64,000 nucleotides of DNA from an uncultured Selenomonadales bacterium (GTDB lineage: Bacteria; Bacillota; Negativicutes; Acidaminococcales; Acidaminococcaceae). Each line of letters begins with the position of its first letter. Position 1 is the first letter of the stretch. The notes below the pieces were generated by a model. It did no database searches. It had not been told where the DNA came from and saw nothing but the letters and a program-made list of their open reading frames with translations. A program made the position numbers and the translations under genes. Positions 43,601 through 50,524 of the stretch are shown here, piece by piece. The DNA lies in assembly GCA_900315345.1 (NCBI GenBank), contig OMYP01000010.1:1-64000 (forward strand), written 5' to 3'.

Positions 43601-43770
43601 GCGTAACCGTAAACAAGACTGTCAAAGTGGGAGACAAAACCACTATTGAAGGTGATAAGATATTGAAGGTGACCAGATTACGACGAAGACCGTCAAAGCA
43701 GGTGACACTACCATCAACAATGACGGCTTTACAATCAAGAACGGTCCGTCCATTACCAAGAACGGTATAG
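37639..43770 (+). CDS. trimeric autotransporter adhesin (YadA-like), passenger part ending at a frameshift
   Basis: 2043 residues. Residues 1-25 are an ESPR ([21 protein letters not shown]), followed by a signal peptide cleaved near SAWA-56. The passenger has YadA-head repeats of the types SIAIG, STAFG and ATAWG about every 14-16 residues. Necks are [22 protein letters not shown] (around 575-598) and [23 protein letters not shown] near 1715. A Gly/Thr-rich linker and collagen-free stalk repeats with [13 protein letters not shown] follow. After about residue 2008 the frame is wrong: a 19-bp deletion at about 43660 gives an Arg-rich tail and stop. GAAGGGG precedes the start. Confidence 0.9.
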   Translation: MNKIYRIIWSKARNCYVVVSEIAKRSGKSSSSLNKKLIATFLAAGTVLSVTGSAWAGNNTVTIKGNGNSAPNVTNSGGDNAVIIGKTGATHGSSIVVIGDGAKNSTDLTSLNGSRYDYLYGDRGYHSDGGRIVYNGSNGIAIGTKAWSHYVGGDADMALFFGKSLAELPEGIAIGTNSYARNGSIMLGQHDYTGPMGDTTVEAAKNNKTNLSVAATTIGYASSNMGNLATLTGSYSVISDFYEGNKSSERNVGAVVYGSLNSIESKKTLQGDPASRRSGIANSVVGVANRTNNANTAMIFGAGNQISNSIVDVTPSFYQRPGKDENGKALVAGYAQNALDLQNKMMKHLQEDKGGSVIAIGTGNTADSTIFSQLNGVGNTLSATTVVNTQKASDTDEDTYPVAEAPKAEDYISAYNQLSGYANQGTDVRHVTVAGAANTIKNTTGAIVTGDNNSVTGSGIPSAKEEKYDNILLIGNNRTVTGAKNTVVLGSGKTTTTAENAVIIGQDANAEVDGGVALGKDSIASTPAGTTTKTSGYDPSGKDHKDDTTGTWVSTASAVSVGGGSSADGKKVTRQITNVAAGSDPTDAVNVAQLKAAMASSGGIHDYGVNSIDPDTDTNYENKGATGDNALAAGVSAKAEGIVSTAVGYNAHAIGGTALAVGTSVTATGNQSVAIGTSANAEKDSSIAIGTGVSAKGPNSIAIGTGVTAEGQGAIALGSNGALAKGNGSMAFGSGTTAGIREVNEETGAVTKTTYNDTVFGNGTTAIGGNSTAFGTGSKATGANSTAFGGGNTVASGTGATAFGLGTTAAGDYSTAFGRGGARALGPGATAFGEGTYSNGLLTGSFRVYSNAATAPHTYLHGSKGFQAYVNVNGRQIAVDGTKTALYMGRGTAAAIDWGSGMLFPVYLSKQGSPVVKIGGVLYFVDNARSGVMKQGTKATGHELQTYEGYDFVSSSTKPNSTAFGLGTMAIGASSTAFGDKTIAVGANSTAFGTRSQAIGDLATAFGTDTLAYGAESTAWGRYTAAIGPMATAFGNDTRAVKSSSLAFGNNTKAVGEHSTAWGYNTVADDSAGTTAWGKMTTANGPYATAWGMDGTKALQSGATAWGKNTLADGPFATAWGENTTAKQSTATAWGNGTLANYSNATAFGNKTEASGWVATAWGENTLASYSHSTAWGNKTTASQYATTAWGEDTQATYSHATAWGKSTKANGYVATAWGEKSLAIDSHSTAWGRDSISRAFATTSWGEMTQANSSHATSFGRDTIANKSFATAWGDETTADGAFATSFGKGTVAKGAASTSWGEFTLAGKAIYNGKEVLVHQPTSWGQWGTATRSGETITNKFVIQDPITKEILKEVEVKNGDFYELTKAGVDFQEVFAGTAFGQLTNASGSASTAFGQQTMASGDMSTAFGKDSKATKFAATAFGKATEASGDMSTAFGENTKAKAFATTAFGQNSVARGATSTAFGTNSEADGANSLAALGGKTGGTWGDPEQEGDSSQFGTWGGTASVAVGQGAVAMQDYTYAIGRSAEVTDTDDIAIGNDAKVWRTKGIAFGTDAKVAATNSIAIGNTVYVGKDGDNAADISNGIVIGNESNVFGEKSIAIGYGNTVRGKSSSVIGDPNEISGDNNIIHANNVNDGGVSNLVVVGHHDEGNTHTYLENSVALGANSYMKEIGGMPSITINGTQYDFAGAEPVGTVSVGAEGAERTITNVAAGRISATSTDAINGSQLYFAIQALNEKVVVESGDSSVNVDSKVEPEDAAGAGTTGSGTTTGGNTDAGNTESGSTTGGNDTTTTGGNTGATAGGDSAEIEPTRTTTYIVTANTTTAEAGPSDNLTVEDSNPGGDDKTHHYTIDLAKDIHVTNVTVDNSVKVGDKTTIEGDKITVGDTVIEGDQITTKTVNGDTINTKTINLGTYKKGGNTYNIATVEDGMDYAGDDGKAIHKNLAEQLDIVGGAADKASEYNIYTYNDGDKLRINLAKDIKGVDSVTVNKTVKVGDKTTIEGDKILKVTRLRRRPSKQVTLPSTMTALQSRTVRPLPRTV

Positions 43771-44558
43771 ATGTCGGAGGTAAGAAGATTACCAATGTAG
43801 CACCCGGTACGGACGGGACTGACGCGGTCAATGTAAACCAACTGAGAGAAGCTAATCAGGATATTTACAACTCGATGAACCGTCTGGACAATTCTACGAG
43901 AAAAGGCATTGCCGGTGCGGCAGCTTTGGCAGCCCTGCATCCGCTGGACTTTGACCCGGATGACAAGTGGGAATTCTCCGCAGGCGTAGGTAACTATCGC
44001 GGTGAGACGGCTGCTGCTATCGGTGCATTCTATCATCCCAACGACGATACCATCTTCAGCCTGGGTGCAACGGTAGGTAACGGAGAAAACCTGGTGAACG
44101 GCGGTGTAACATTCCGCTTCGGTCAGAAGAACCATCAGTCCCGGTCCAAGAAGGCTATGGCCAAGGAGATCGTGGAACTGCGTGCGGAAGTTGCTGAACT
44201 GAAAGCTATGGTTTACAGCATGGCCAATGGCAGGATGCCGGGACTGGATCTGACCAAGTCTGAAGAGTTCCCGGATACTCCGGAAAATCACTGGGCTTAT
44301 GACTATGTATCCGTACTGGCCGGCAACGGCGTACTGGAAGGCTATCAGGACGGTTTCTTCAAGGGCGACCGTACCCTGACCCGGTATGAGATGGCGGCTA
44401 TCATCTACCGCGCGATGATGAGGGGCGTGGATGTAGATGAACGGATGAAGGAAGAATTTGCTCCTGAACTGGCCCGTGTGAAGGTAGATACGCTGACCAG
44501 CCACAGTGACGGCACACCTTCGATCCAGCGTGTACGTGTCATTAAAGGCCGCGAATAA
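43662..44558 (+). pseudogene. adhesin C-terminal part: YadA anchor, coiled coil and SLH domain, out of frame
   Basis: Continues the adhesin in another frame: [35 protein letters not shown] (neck), then the YadA anchor ([44 protein letters not shown]). After the barrel comes a coiled coil ([17 protein letters not shown]) and an SLH domain ([40 protein letters not shown]). The SLH would lie in the periplasm and grip peptidoglycan, as in other Negativicutes outer-membrane proteins. Translation from upstream does not reach this frame unless the 19-bp loss is reversed, bypassed, or absent in other cells. Confidence 0.85.
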
Positions 44559-44582
44559 TGTCTTGAAAGGAGAAAAGTTATT

Positions 44583-45347
44583 ATGAACAAGAAAAACATT
44601 ATGGCAGTCCTCCTTGGCGGGGCATTGACGATGATGAGTCTGGTTGCATTCGCTGCAGAACCTGCAGCGGATGCGGCCGTGGAAAAGGCAGAACCGGCCG
44701 CAGCAACGGAGTGGAAGGAGGCCACGGTTCGCGCAGGCATCACAGGACATGAGGCCGGTACGATCTATAAGCTGACGGATGCGGAAGGGAAAATCATCCG
44801 TGCAGATTTAGGGAAACATGGCGGCAAGATGCTGAACAAGGTACCCTTTACGGCGACCGGTACCATGGAGACGGACGAAAAAGGGGAATACCTGAAGGTT
44901 AAACATGTGGAATATAAAGACCCGGTGGCAGCGATTCAGGTAAACAGAAGCAACCCGTTGTCAAAACAGATGCAGACGCGTCTGGGTAAAAAGAGCAGCG
45001 GGGATCGTGATGCGGCATATTTCCACGAAAGAATTAACAGCTCCAATGCCAATTTCTATGAAAACCAGGTAACGGGAGCGCAGCCGAAAGAAGCTTATAC
45101 ACCGGCAGGTTTTCTGGACCTGGATGCCATGAAGGCAGGCACGAGGGTGCAGTGCAAAGCCAGTGCGCTGGAGACGGTGGTGCCGGACAAGGTTGTGAAC
45201 TTCTGGGATCACAAGGCAAAGGTAAAAGTACAGATGAACGGGGCCTATGCGCCCTTGGGACAGCGCTGCACCGTGTACGGTACCGTACAGAAAGCAGCGG
45301 ACGGAAGTTCCTATATTTATCTGGAACGGCTGGAAAGCGTAGCATAA
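44583..45347 (+). CDS. secreted protein of unknown function, probably co-transcribed with the adhesin
   Basis: 254 residues with a signal peptide (about 1-24, VAFAAEP). It starts 24 bases after the adhesin frame ends, with AAAGGAG upstream. Two OB-fold-like segments are suggested: GTIYKLTDAEGKIIRADLGKHGG...KVPFTATGTM and RVQCKASAL...GQRCTVYGTVQ...SYIYLERLE. No Cys pair or catalytic motif stands out. It may assist secretion or anchoring of the adhesin; that is inference from position. A terminator follows. Confidence 0.65.
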   Translation: MNKKNIMAVLLGGALTMMSLVAFAAEPAADAAVEKAEPAAATEWKEATVRAGITGHEAGTIYKLTDAEGKIIRADLGKHGGKMLNKVPFTATGTMETDEKGEYLKVKHVEYKDPVAAIQVNRSNPLSKQMQTRLGKKSSGDRDAAYFHERINSSNANFYENQVTGAQPKEAYTPAGFLDLDAMKAGTRVQCKASALETVVPDKVVNFWDHKAKVKVQMNGAYAPLGQRCTVYGTVQKAADGSSYIYLERLESVA

Positions 45348-45378
45348 AACTCACATCATTATGTTATAAAAAGTAATA

Positions 45379-45430
45379 GAGGGCTGCACGGAATGCAATG
45401 GAAAGGGCATTTTGTTGCAGCCCTTTCATT
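45379..45430 (+). terminator. terminator-like hairpin after the adhesin operon
   Basis: Stem agggctgc / gcagccct enclosing a long loop, then tttcatt. The weak T-run makes this moderate. Confidence 0.6.
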
Positions 45431-45614
45431 GTGTAATTTCCCAAATTATTTAATTACCATAATATTTCGGACACGTAAAAACACAGTTTCGTCATAAAAC
45501 TGACTTAAAAAAAACGTTTTTTCCTGCCATACTTTTAACGGTAAAAAGGCAAAATATAAAATAATAGGTTTAGAATATGTTTTGTTTTATTTGAAACGGA
45601 TCAGGAGGTTAATG

Positions 45615-46211
45615 ATGAAACTGAAAAAATGGCTTACAGGGACCGTGCTTTCCATCTGCCTGCTGGTTAATGTAATGGCCATGCCTGTGGCATCTGCCGG
45701 TTTGGCAGAGGATTTCCTGAATAAGAACTTCCCGTCACTTGCCGCGTTGCAGGAAGAAGGCAAAGGAAAAAGCGCGCTGCTGGAAGGGGCAGAATTTGTG
45801 GAACGTCTGCGTGAACTGGCTGGCATGGGCTTGAATCAGCTGGATCAGTGGGGCAGTCAGTTAAAGGAAAAAGGGACCGAACTGGTGCTGGATCATTTTG
45901 CCGGTACGGTTAACGATTATGTGAATGAACAGGCGCCTTTGAAAGTGGAAGCAGGCTACGAAACAAAAATCGTGCCGGTGGTGACCATCGGCAGCAAGGG
46001 ATACATCGGCGCGGCCCAGGTCAGCGGGCCCAAGGAACAGGTGGAAAAGTGCAAAGCGGCTCTTACTGTGGAAGGCAAGCTGGCGTCAGGAGCTGTGCGT
46101 ATCCAGTATCTGATTCCCATAGATGTGAACCATCCCGTCAGCCTGGATCAGGTCCATCGGGTACAGGGGGTGGGCGTCACGGCCCGGTTGGATTTAGGAA
46201 TGCCGGAATAA
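45615..46211 (+). CDS. secreted protein of unknown function
   Basis: 198 residues from ATG 45615 (AGGAGG 6 bases upstream; an in-frame ATG at 45612 is equivalent). Signal peptide to about residue 29 (PVASAG). A helical amphipathic region (EFVERLRELAGMGLNQLDQWGSQLKEKG) is followed by a beta-rich half (YETKIVPVVTIGSKGYIGAAQVSGP). The second half resembles a small periplasmic lipid- or ligand-binding domain, but no family is recognised. Confidence 0.6.
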   Translation: MKLKKWLTGTVLSICLLVNVMAMPVASAGLAEDFLNKNFPSLAALQEEGKGKSALLEGAEFVERLRELAGMGLNQLDQWGSQLKEKGTELVLDHFAGTVNDYVNEQAPLKVEAGYETKIVPVVTIGSKGYIGAAQVSGPKEQVEKCKAALTVEGKLASGAVRIQYLIPIDVNHPVSLDQVHRVQGVGVTARLDLGMPE

Positions 46212-46416
46212 GGCTGGCGCTTTTTAGGCTCTGCATCGTTTGTAAGAAATAAGTTGGTTTATAGAGCATAACCGGTGAATTTTGTGTTTCAACCGCCCAT
46301 ATGATATAATAAAAAAAATCGTTGTCTGATCGGCGATTTCATGAGTTGAACTTGAAATTGCATGACTGCAGGAATCGTTGTATTGCATTTTCTGAGGATG
46401 GGATGGAGGCGCAAAA

Positions 46417-46974
46417 ATGAAAAAAGTTGCTACATTACTGACAGCGTTTACCCTGGCGTTAGGCGTTTCTGTTTGCAGCGCGGTACAACCGGATGTAACC
46501 GGCGGCCCGGGTCTGATATGCCGCGACGGCGTCTGCGAACTGACGCCTGCCGTTGCCGGAAGTGGGGAACAGACCAGAATGGCGGCAAATGCCAATCCCT
46601 ATAACAATGCAGTACCGGACGTAGAGGCCAAGTGGGAGAAGGACATGCAGCCAGGCCCCCGGGACGTGTTCGTTGCCAATACGTCGGAGTACCAGGTGGG
46701 CATCGTGTATTTCGTGAATGCGCCAATCCGGAATTTTAAAGTTCTTGCGCTGGAACTTAAAGAGATGAGTCAGGCAGGTAAACCGATATTCAATATCAAA
46801 GAACTGTATACGAAGGACGTGTTGCGTCCGGAACGGCCCCTTCTGGTGAAAACCGCGCTGTTTGGTTCCATTCCCAACAACGGGTTTTCTTACACCGATG
46901 GGTACGGAAAGATCAGGTATTATGCCGTTAGCGAAAGTGGTATGGATGGTTCGGTGGTGTTCAGTGAGTTCTGA
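46417..46974 (+). CDS. secreted protein of unknown function
   Basis: 185 residues with GGAGG upstream and a signal peptide (to VCSA, about 22). Two cysteines close together (LICRDGVCEL) probably form a disulphide or bind a metal. The C-terminal ~100 residues are beta-rich (VFVANTSEYQVGIVYFVN, KIRYYAVSESGMDGSVVF). No family recognised; flanked by other secreted proteins. Confidence 0.55.
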   Translation: MKKVATLLTAFTLALGVSVCSAVQPDVTGGPGLICRDGVCELTPAVAGSGEQTRMAANANPYNNAVPDVEAKWEKDMQPGPRDVFVANTSEYQVGIVYFVNAPIRNFKVLALELKEMSQAGKPIFNIKELYTKDVLRPERPLLVKTALFGSIPNNGFSYTDGYGKIRYYAVSESGMDGSVVFSEF

Positions 46975-47070
46975 TTCTGCCGGATATATTTTAGTCTTTG
47001 ATATTTTAGAAGATAATAGGTGTATAGCAAAGATTTAAAGAGATAATGGAAAACGATTGAGAAACAAGTA

Positions 47071-47104
47071 AGGCGCAGCCGTCAACCGGTTGCGCCTTTT
47101 TTTG
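47071..47104 (+). terminator. intrinsic terminator after the secreted protein gene
   Basis: Stem aggcgcagccg / cggttgcgcct (one mismatch-type pair), tetraloop tcaa, then T7. Confidence 0.85.
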
Positions 47105-47181
47105 TATATAGATTATAATTTGTATCAGTGCAGCTTCAGAGAAAAACAGTTCTGCGAACAGTTTATGTAATAATATTATGA

Positions 47182-47757
47182 TTAAAAATTGTGATTGAAA
47201 CCCAGCGAAAATCCGACAGCATGATGTCCCGGGTTTTTGTTTTTCATGCCGTTGGAGCTGTGGCTGAGTATATAACCCAGGCTGAAGGAATTATTTTTTG
47301 TGTACTTCCAGGTCAGACGGGGGCCCACACGCCACATGAAGCCCCAGGGGCGGCCCTGGGCAGGAAACGCTTTATTGTAAATAAGGAAGGAACCGGACAG
47401 TTCCAGATCGCCGTACAGTTTCCCGCTTAAGGGCCGCTCCCAGCGAATCATGGCGGCAGGCCCCAGCCCTACGGCGTTACTGTCCCGATGGATTCCTTTT
47501 TCCGTAGTGTAGCCATGGGCACGGGTAACAGTTAAGCCCCGGTGGAATGTGAGGCCTGCGTGTTCGTGGGCTTTTTGGAAAAGGTGCAGATTATAGTTGT
47601 TGATAAAACGGTCGTCAAACATGCGGTGCTGCAAATATTCGGCCTGCACTTCCACATTTTTGGCCATGACCTGGCAGGCAGTCTGTATGGCGAAAAATGA
47701 TACGAATGCGGTCAGGCACAGGATTTTCATATGTATGGAACAGACATTGCTTTTCAT
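47182..47757 (-). CDS. PagL-like lipid A 3-O-deacylase (acyloxyacyl hydrolase family)
   Basis: 191 residues with an N-terminal signal sequence and a small outer-membrane barrel pattern. The active-site stretch SLGYILSHSSNGMKNKNPG matches the PagL/AAH motif, in which His and Ser of HxSN act with an acidic residue; FSLGFNHNF ends with an aromatic Phe as expected for a barrel. It would remove an acyl chain from lipid A in the outer membrane. AGGAAG precedes the start on the minus strand; an alternative start is Met10. Confidence 0.7.
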   Translation of the reverse strand: MKSNVCSIHMKILCLTAFVSFFAIQTACQVMAKNVEVQAEYLQHRMFDDRFINNYNLHLFQKAHEHAGLTFHRGLTVTRAHGYTTEKGIHRDSNAVGLGPAAMIRWERPLSGKLYGDLELSGSFLIYNKAFPAQGRPWGFMWRVGPRLTWKYTKNNSFSLGYILSHSSNGMKNKNPGHHAVGFSLGFNHNF

Positions 47758-48022
47758 GGAATTCTTCCTGATTGTATAAAAATGCGACCGTTGCGCAGGT
47801 AACCTGCCCGGCGCAGGTCAGTTCTTCATCACAATTTATTATAAATTTTTTGCAGCAAAATGAAAAGAATATCTTTGGAAAATTTGTGCCGGTAATTTCG
47901 AATATGCTGATGAAACCGCAATTTGTTTTGCAGAAAATCTTTATATTGCTGCATATCTGTGCTATAATATCCTATATATAGTGTAGATATGAAATTTTAT
48001 TTGATACCGGGGAGGGTTTTAT

Positions 48023-48346
48023 ATGAAGAAGTTTTTATTACTGCTTACCATGCTTCTGTGTGTTGCTTCATCCTGCTTTGCTGCGGAAGAGCGCACTACC
48101 AAGGATATTTTTGCGGACACTACCATTGCCAATGTGGTGATTACGGGAGACCAGCTGCGGGTGCGGACCCATCCGGACCTGGACGGGTATATCATTAAAA
48201 AACTGGACAAGGGTACCGTTTGCAAATTTATGAACAAAGTGGATGACAAGAACGGAACGGATTCCTGGATCTATATCATTATGGAAGACGGTACCGTGGG
48301 CTGGGTATTCGGCGCTTACGCCCGGATCGACGGCGTTGTGGAATAA
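48023..48346 (+). CDS. secreted single-domain bacterial SH3 (SH3b) protein
   Basis: 107 residues after GGAGGG. Signal peptide to about residue 20 (CFAAEE), then one SH3b fold: VVITGDQLRVRTHPDLDGYIIKKLDKGTVCKFM and SWIYIIMEDGTVGWVFGAYARI, with the RVRTHP and GWVFGAY signatures. SH3b domains bind peptidoglycan or proteins in the envelope. A single domain with nothing attached suggests a binding adaptor or inhibitor. Confidence 0.75.
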   Translation: MKKFLLLLTMLLCVASSCFAAEERTTKDIFADTTIANVVITGDQLRVRTHPDLDGYIIKKLDKGTVCKFMNKVDDKNGTDSWIYIIMEDGTVGWVFGAYARIDGVVE

Positions 48347-48413
48347 AAGTAATGGAATTGTAAGGCATGTCAAATAATTATTAATACAAAAAATGTGAAA
48401 GAGGGGCTCTGTA

Positions 48414-49253
48414 ATGAAAAATCTGAAAAAATTTGTTGTGGCCGGAGCATTGGGCGTTCTGACACTGGCGCTGGCCGGCTGCGGCGGTGGAGATAAAAAG
48501 GCGGACAATGCCAAACCGGATGCCAATAAACCGGTAATCGTGGGGGTGAATCCGGGACCTCACGCAGTAATCATGGAAAACGTGAAGAAGATTGCGGAGA
48601 AAAAGGGCCTGAAGATTGAAATCAAAGAGTTCAGCGATTTTGTGACACCGAACGCGGCCCTTGCAGCCGGAGAAATCTGGGCCAACAGCTATCAGCATGA
48701 ACCGTTCCTGAAGGCTACTATGAAAAAGGAACCCAAGTTCAAGCTGGCCAAGGCCTTTAATACGGCCCTGTTCCCCATTAATATCTATTCTAAAAAACTG
48801 AAACCCGGGGATAAAATTCCCGATGGGGCCAAGATAGGCATTCCTAACGATCCGACTAACGGAGGCCGCAGCCTGTTGCTGCTGGCGGCCAACAACCTGA
48901 TCAAGGTAAAGGATCCCAAGGATATTACCACCACAGTACAGGATATTACGGACAATCCCCACAAATTTGAAATCATAGAACTGGAAGCGGCGGCCATTCC
49001 CCGCAGCCTCGACGACTTGACCTGTGCGGCTATCAATACTACCTATGCGCTGAACGCGGGACTGAACCCGGCAACGGATCCTATTGTTAAGGAAACGGCG
49101 GATTCCCTGTATGTAAACATTGTAGCTGTACAGGAAAAAGACTTGAAGGATCCCCGGCTGAAGGTGTTCCAGGAAGCCTACCAGTCCAAAGAAAACGGCG
49201 ACTTCATCAAGACAAAGTTCCCTGGGTCCGTATATTTGGGATGGAAGGAATAA
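48414..49253 (+). CDS. metQ: MetQ/NlpA-family substrate-binding lipoprotein
   Basis: 279 residues. Signal peptide with lipobox LALAGC (Cys23), then the NlpA/MetQ fold: VGVNPGPHAVIMENVKKIAE, GIPNDPTNGGRSLLLLA, IELEAAAIPRSLDD and YVNIVAVQEKD. It binds methionine or a related amino acid for the MetNI ABC importer. MetN and MetI are not nearby. It is followed by an M20 amidohydrolase, which suggests the ligand could be an N-acyl amino acid or dipeptide instead. Confidence 0.85.
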   Translation: MKNLKKFVVAGALGVLTLALAGCGGGDKKADNAKPDANKPVIVGVNPGPHAVIMENVKKIAEKKGLKIEIKEFSDFVTPNAALAAGEIWANSYQHEPFLKATMKKEPKFKLAKAFNTALFPINIYSKKLKPGDKIPDGAKIGIPNDPTNGGRSLLLLAANNLIKVKDPKDITTTVQDITDNPHKFEIIELEAAAIPRSLDDLTCAAINTTYALNAGLNPATDPIVKETADSLYVNIVAVQEKDLKDPRLKVFQEAYQSKENGDFIKTKFPGSVYLGWKE

Positions 49254-49325
49254 ATTGCGGTCTTCATAGTTGATTTATCAGTTGCCGGGCAACAGTGCCC
49301 GGTGGTGAAAGGATAAGCGAATATA

Positions 49326-50447
49326 ATGGATATCAGGAAACGAATCGATGTGCTCTGGCCTTACCTGCATGCGATTCCCGAACCTGCTTTCCGCGAAGTA
49401 AAAACCTCCGCCTTTGTTGCGGAGGTTTTGCGTAAGGCAGGGTATACTGTGGAGGAAAAGGTTGGTGGCACCACGGCGGTAGTTGGCATCCTGGACAGCG
49501 GGAAACCCGGACCGGTAGCTGCCCTTCGCAGTGACATGGACTGCCTTTTGTTCAAACAGGAAGACGGTACGGAAAAAGCCATCCACGCCTGCGGCCATGA
49601 CGGTCACATGACCACGGTGCTGGCCGCGGCGGAATGGCTGGCAGAAGAAGGGATTCCCTGTGGGAAACTGAAAATTTTGTTCCAGCCTGCGGAAGAGATC
49701 GGCAAAGGTGCCCTTGCCATGATCGACGCAGGCGTTGCAGACGATATTGATTACCTGTTCGGACTTCACGTCATGCCCGTGGACATGGCCCGGGCAGGGG
49801 AAATCATCCCCCAGATCAGCTGGACGGCCTGCACCCTGATCGAAGCAGAAGTGCGGGGCAAGGCGGCTCACGGCTCCCAGCCCCACTTGGGAATCAATGC
49901 CATTGATGCGGGTGCAGCTATTGTAAATGCAGTGAACGCGCTGCATTCGGATCCGCTTTTAGGCGGCAGCGTGAAGGCCACCCGTTTCCAGGGGGGCAGC
50001 GGTTCCCTGAACGCTATTTGCGACAAGGTAAATTTGGGTTTTGACCTGCGCAGCACCTCTAACGACGAAATGCTGAGACTGCGGCAGAAGGTGCGGGATA
50101 TCATAACCAATACAGCGAAGGTGTACGGGGCAGAAGCGGACAGCCACATTGTGGGCACATGTCCGGCAGCGGATGCGGATGCAGCTCTGCTGCCGCTGGT
50201 GCAGGAAGTAATCGTTGACGTGCTGGGACAAAAGGCTCTGCTTCCGGTAAAAGCGATTACCGTAGGCGAAGACTTTAATTTCTTCAAACAGGAACGGCCT
50301 CATTTGAAAACTGTGGACATGGGGGTTGGGTGCAACCTGATCCCGTGTCTCCACGATCCGGCCATGACCTATGACCGGTACGCACTGGAAGGAGCGGTGA
50401 AGCTATTCCGTGAACTGGTGATGCGGGTGTTGCGGGAAAAACCATAA
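49326..50447 (+). CDS. M20D amidohydrolase (N-acyl-amino acid / hippurate hydrolase type)
   Basis: 373 residues, the family length. Metal-site blocks: HACGHDGHMTTVLAAAEWL (around 87), FQPAEEIGKGALAMIDAG (around 122) and YLFGLHVMP (around 146). The lid domain has RGKAAHGSQPHLGINAIDA, and the C-terminal VGEDFNFF replaces the usual SEDF. It hydrolyses an amide bond of N-acylated or peptidic amino acids. AAAGGA lies upstream; it sits 72 bases after metQ and is probably co-transcribed. Confidence 0.85.
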   Translation: MDIRKRIDVLWPYLHAIPEPAFREVKTSAFVAEVLRKAGYTVEEKVGGTTAVVGILDSGKPGPVAALRSDMDCLLFKQEDGTEKAIHACGHDGHMTTVLAAAEWLAEEGIPCGKLKILFQPAEEIGKGALAMIDAGVADDIDYLFGLHVMPVDMARAGEIIPQISWTACTLIEAEVRGKAAHGSQPHLGINAIDAGAAIVNAVNALHSDPLLGGSVKATRFQGGSGSLNAICDKVNLGFDLRSTSNDEMLRLRQKVRDIITNTAKVYGAEADSHIVGTCPAADADAALLPLVQEVIVDVLGQKALLPVKAITVGEDFNFFKQERPHLKTVDMGVGCNLIPCLHDPAMTYDRYALEGAVKLFRELVMRVLREKP

Positions 50448-50524
50448 CATTGTAGTTTTATGTGAAGCTTTCCAAATTTTTGTATTGACCTGTATTTAGC
50501 ATCAAAGTCAGGAGTGAAACCACT

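Noticed and set aside
43655..43670. Programmed ribosomal frameshift in the adhesin
   Set aside because: No slippery heptamer or downstream pseudoknot is apparent, and comparison with the sister repeat shows a plain 19-bp deletion.
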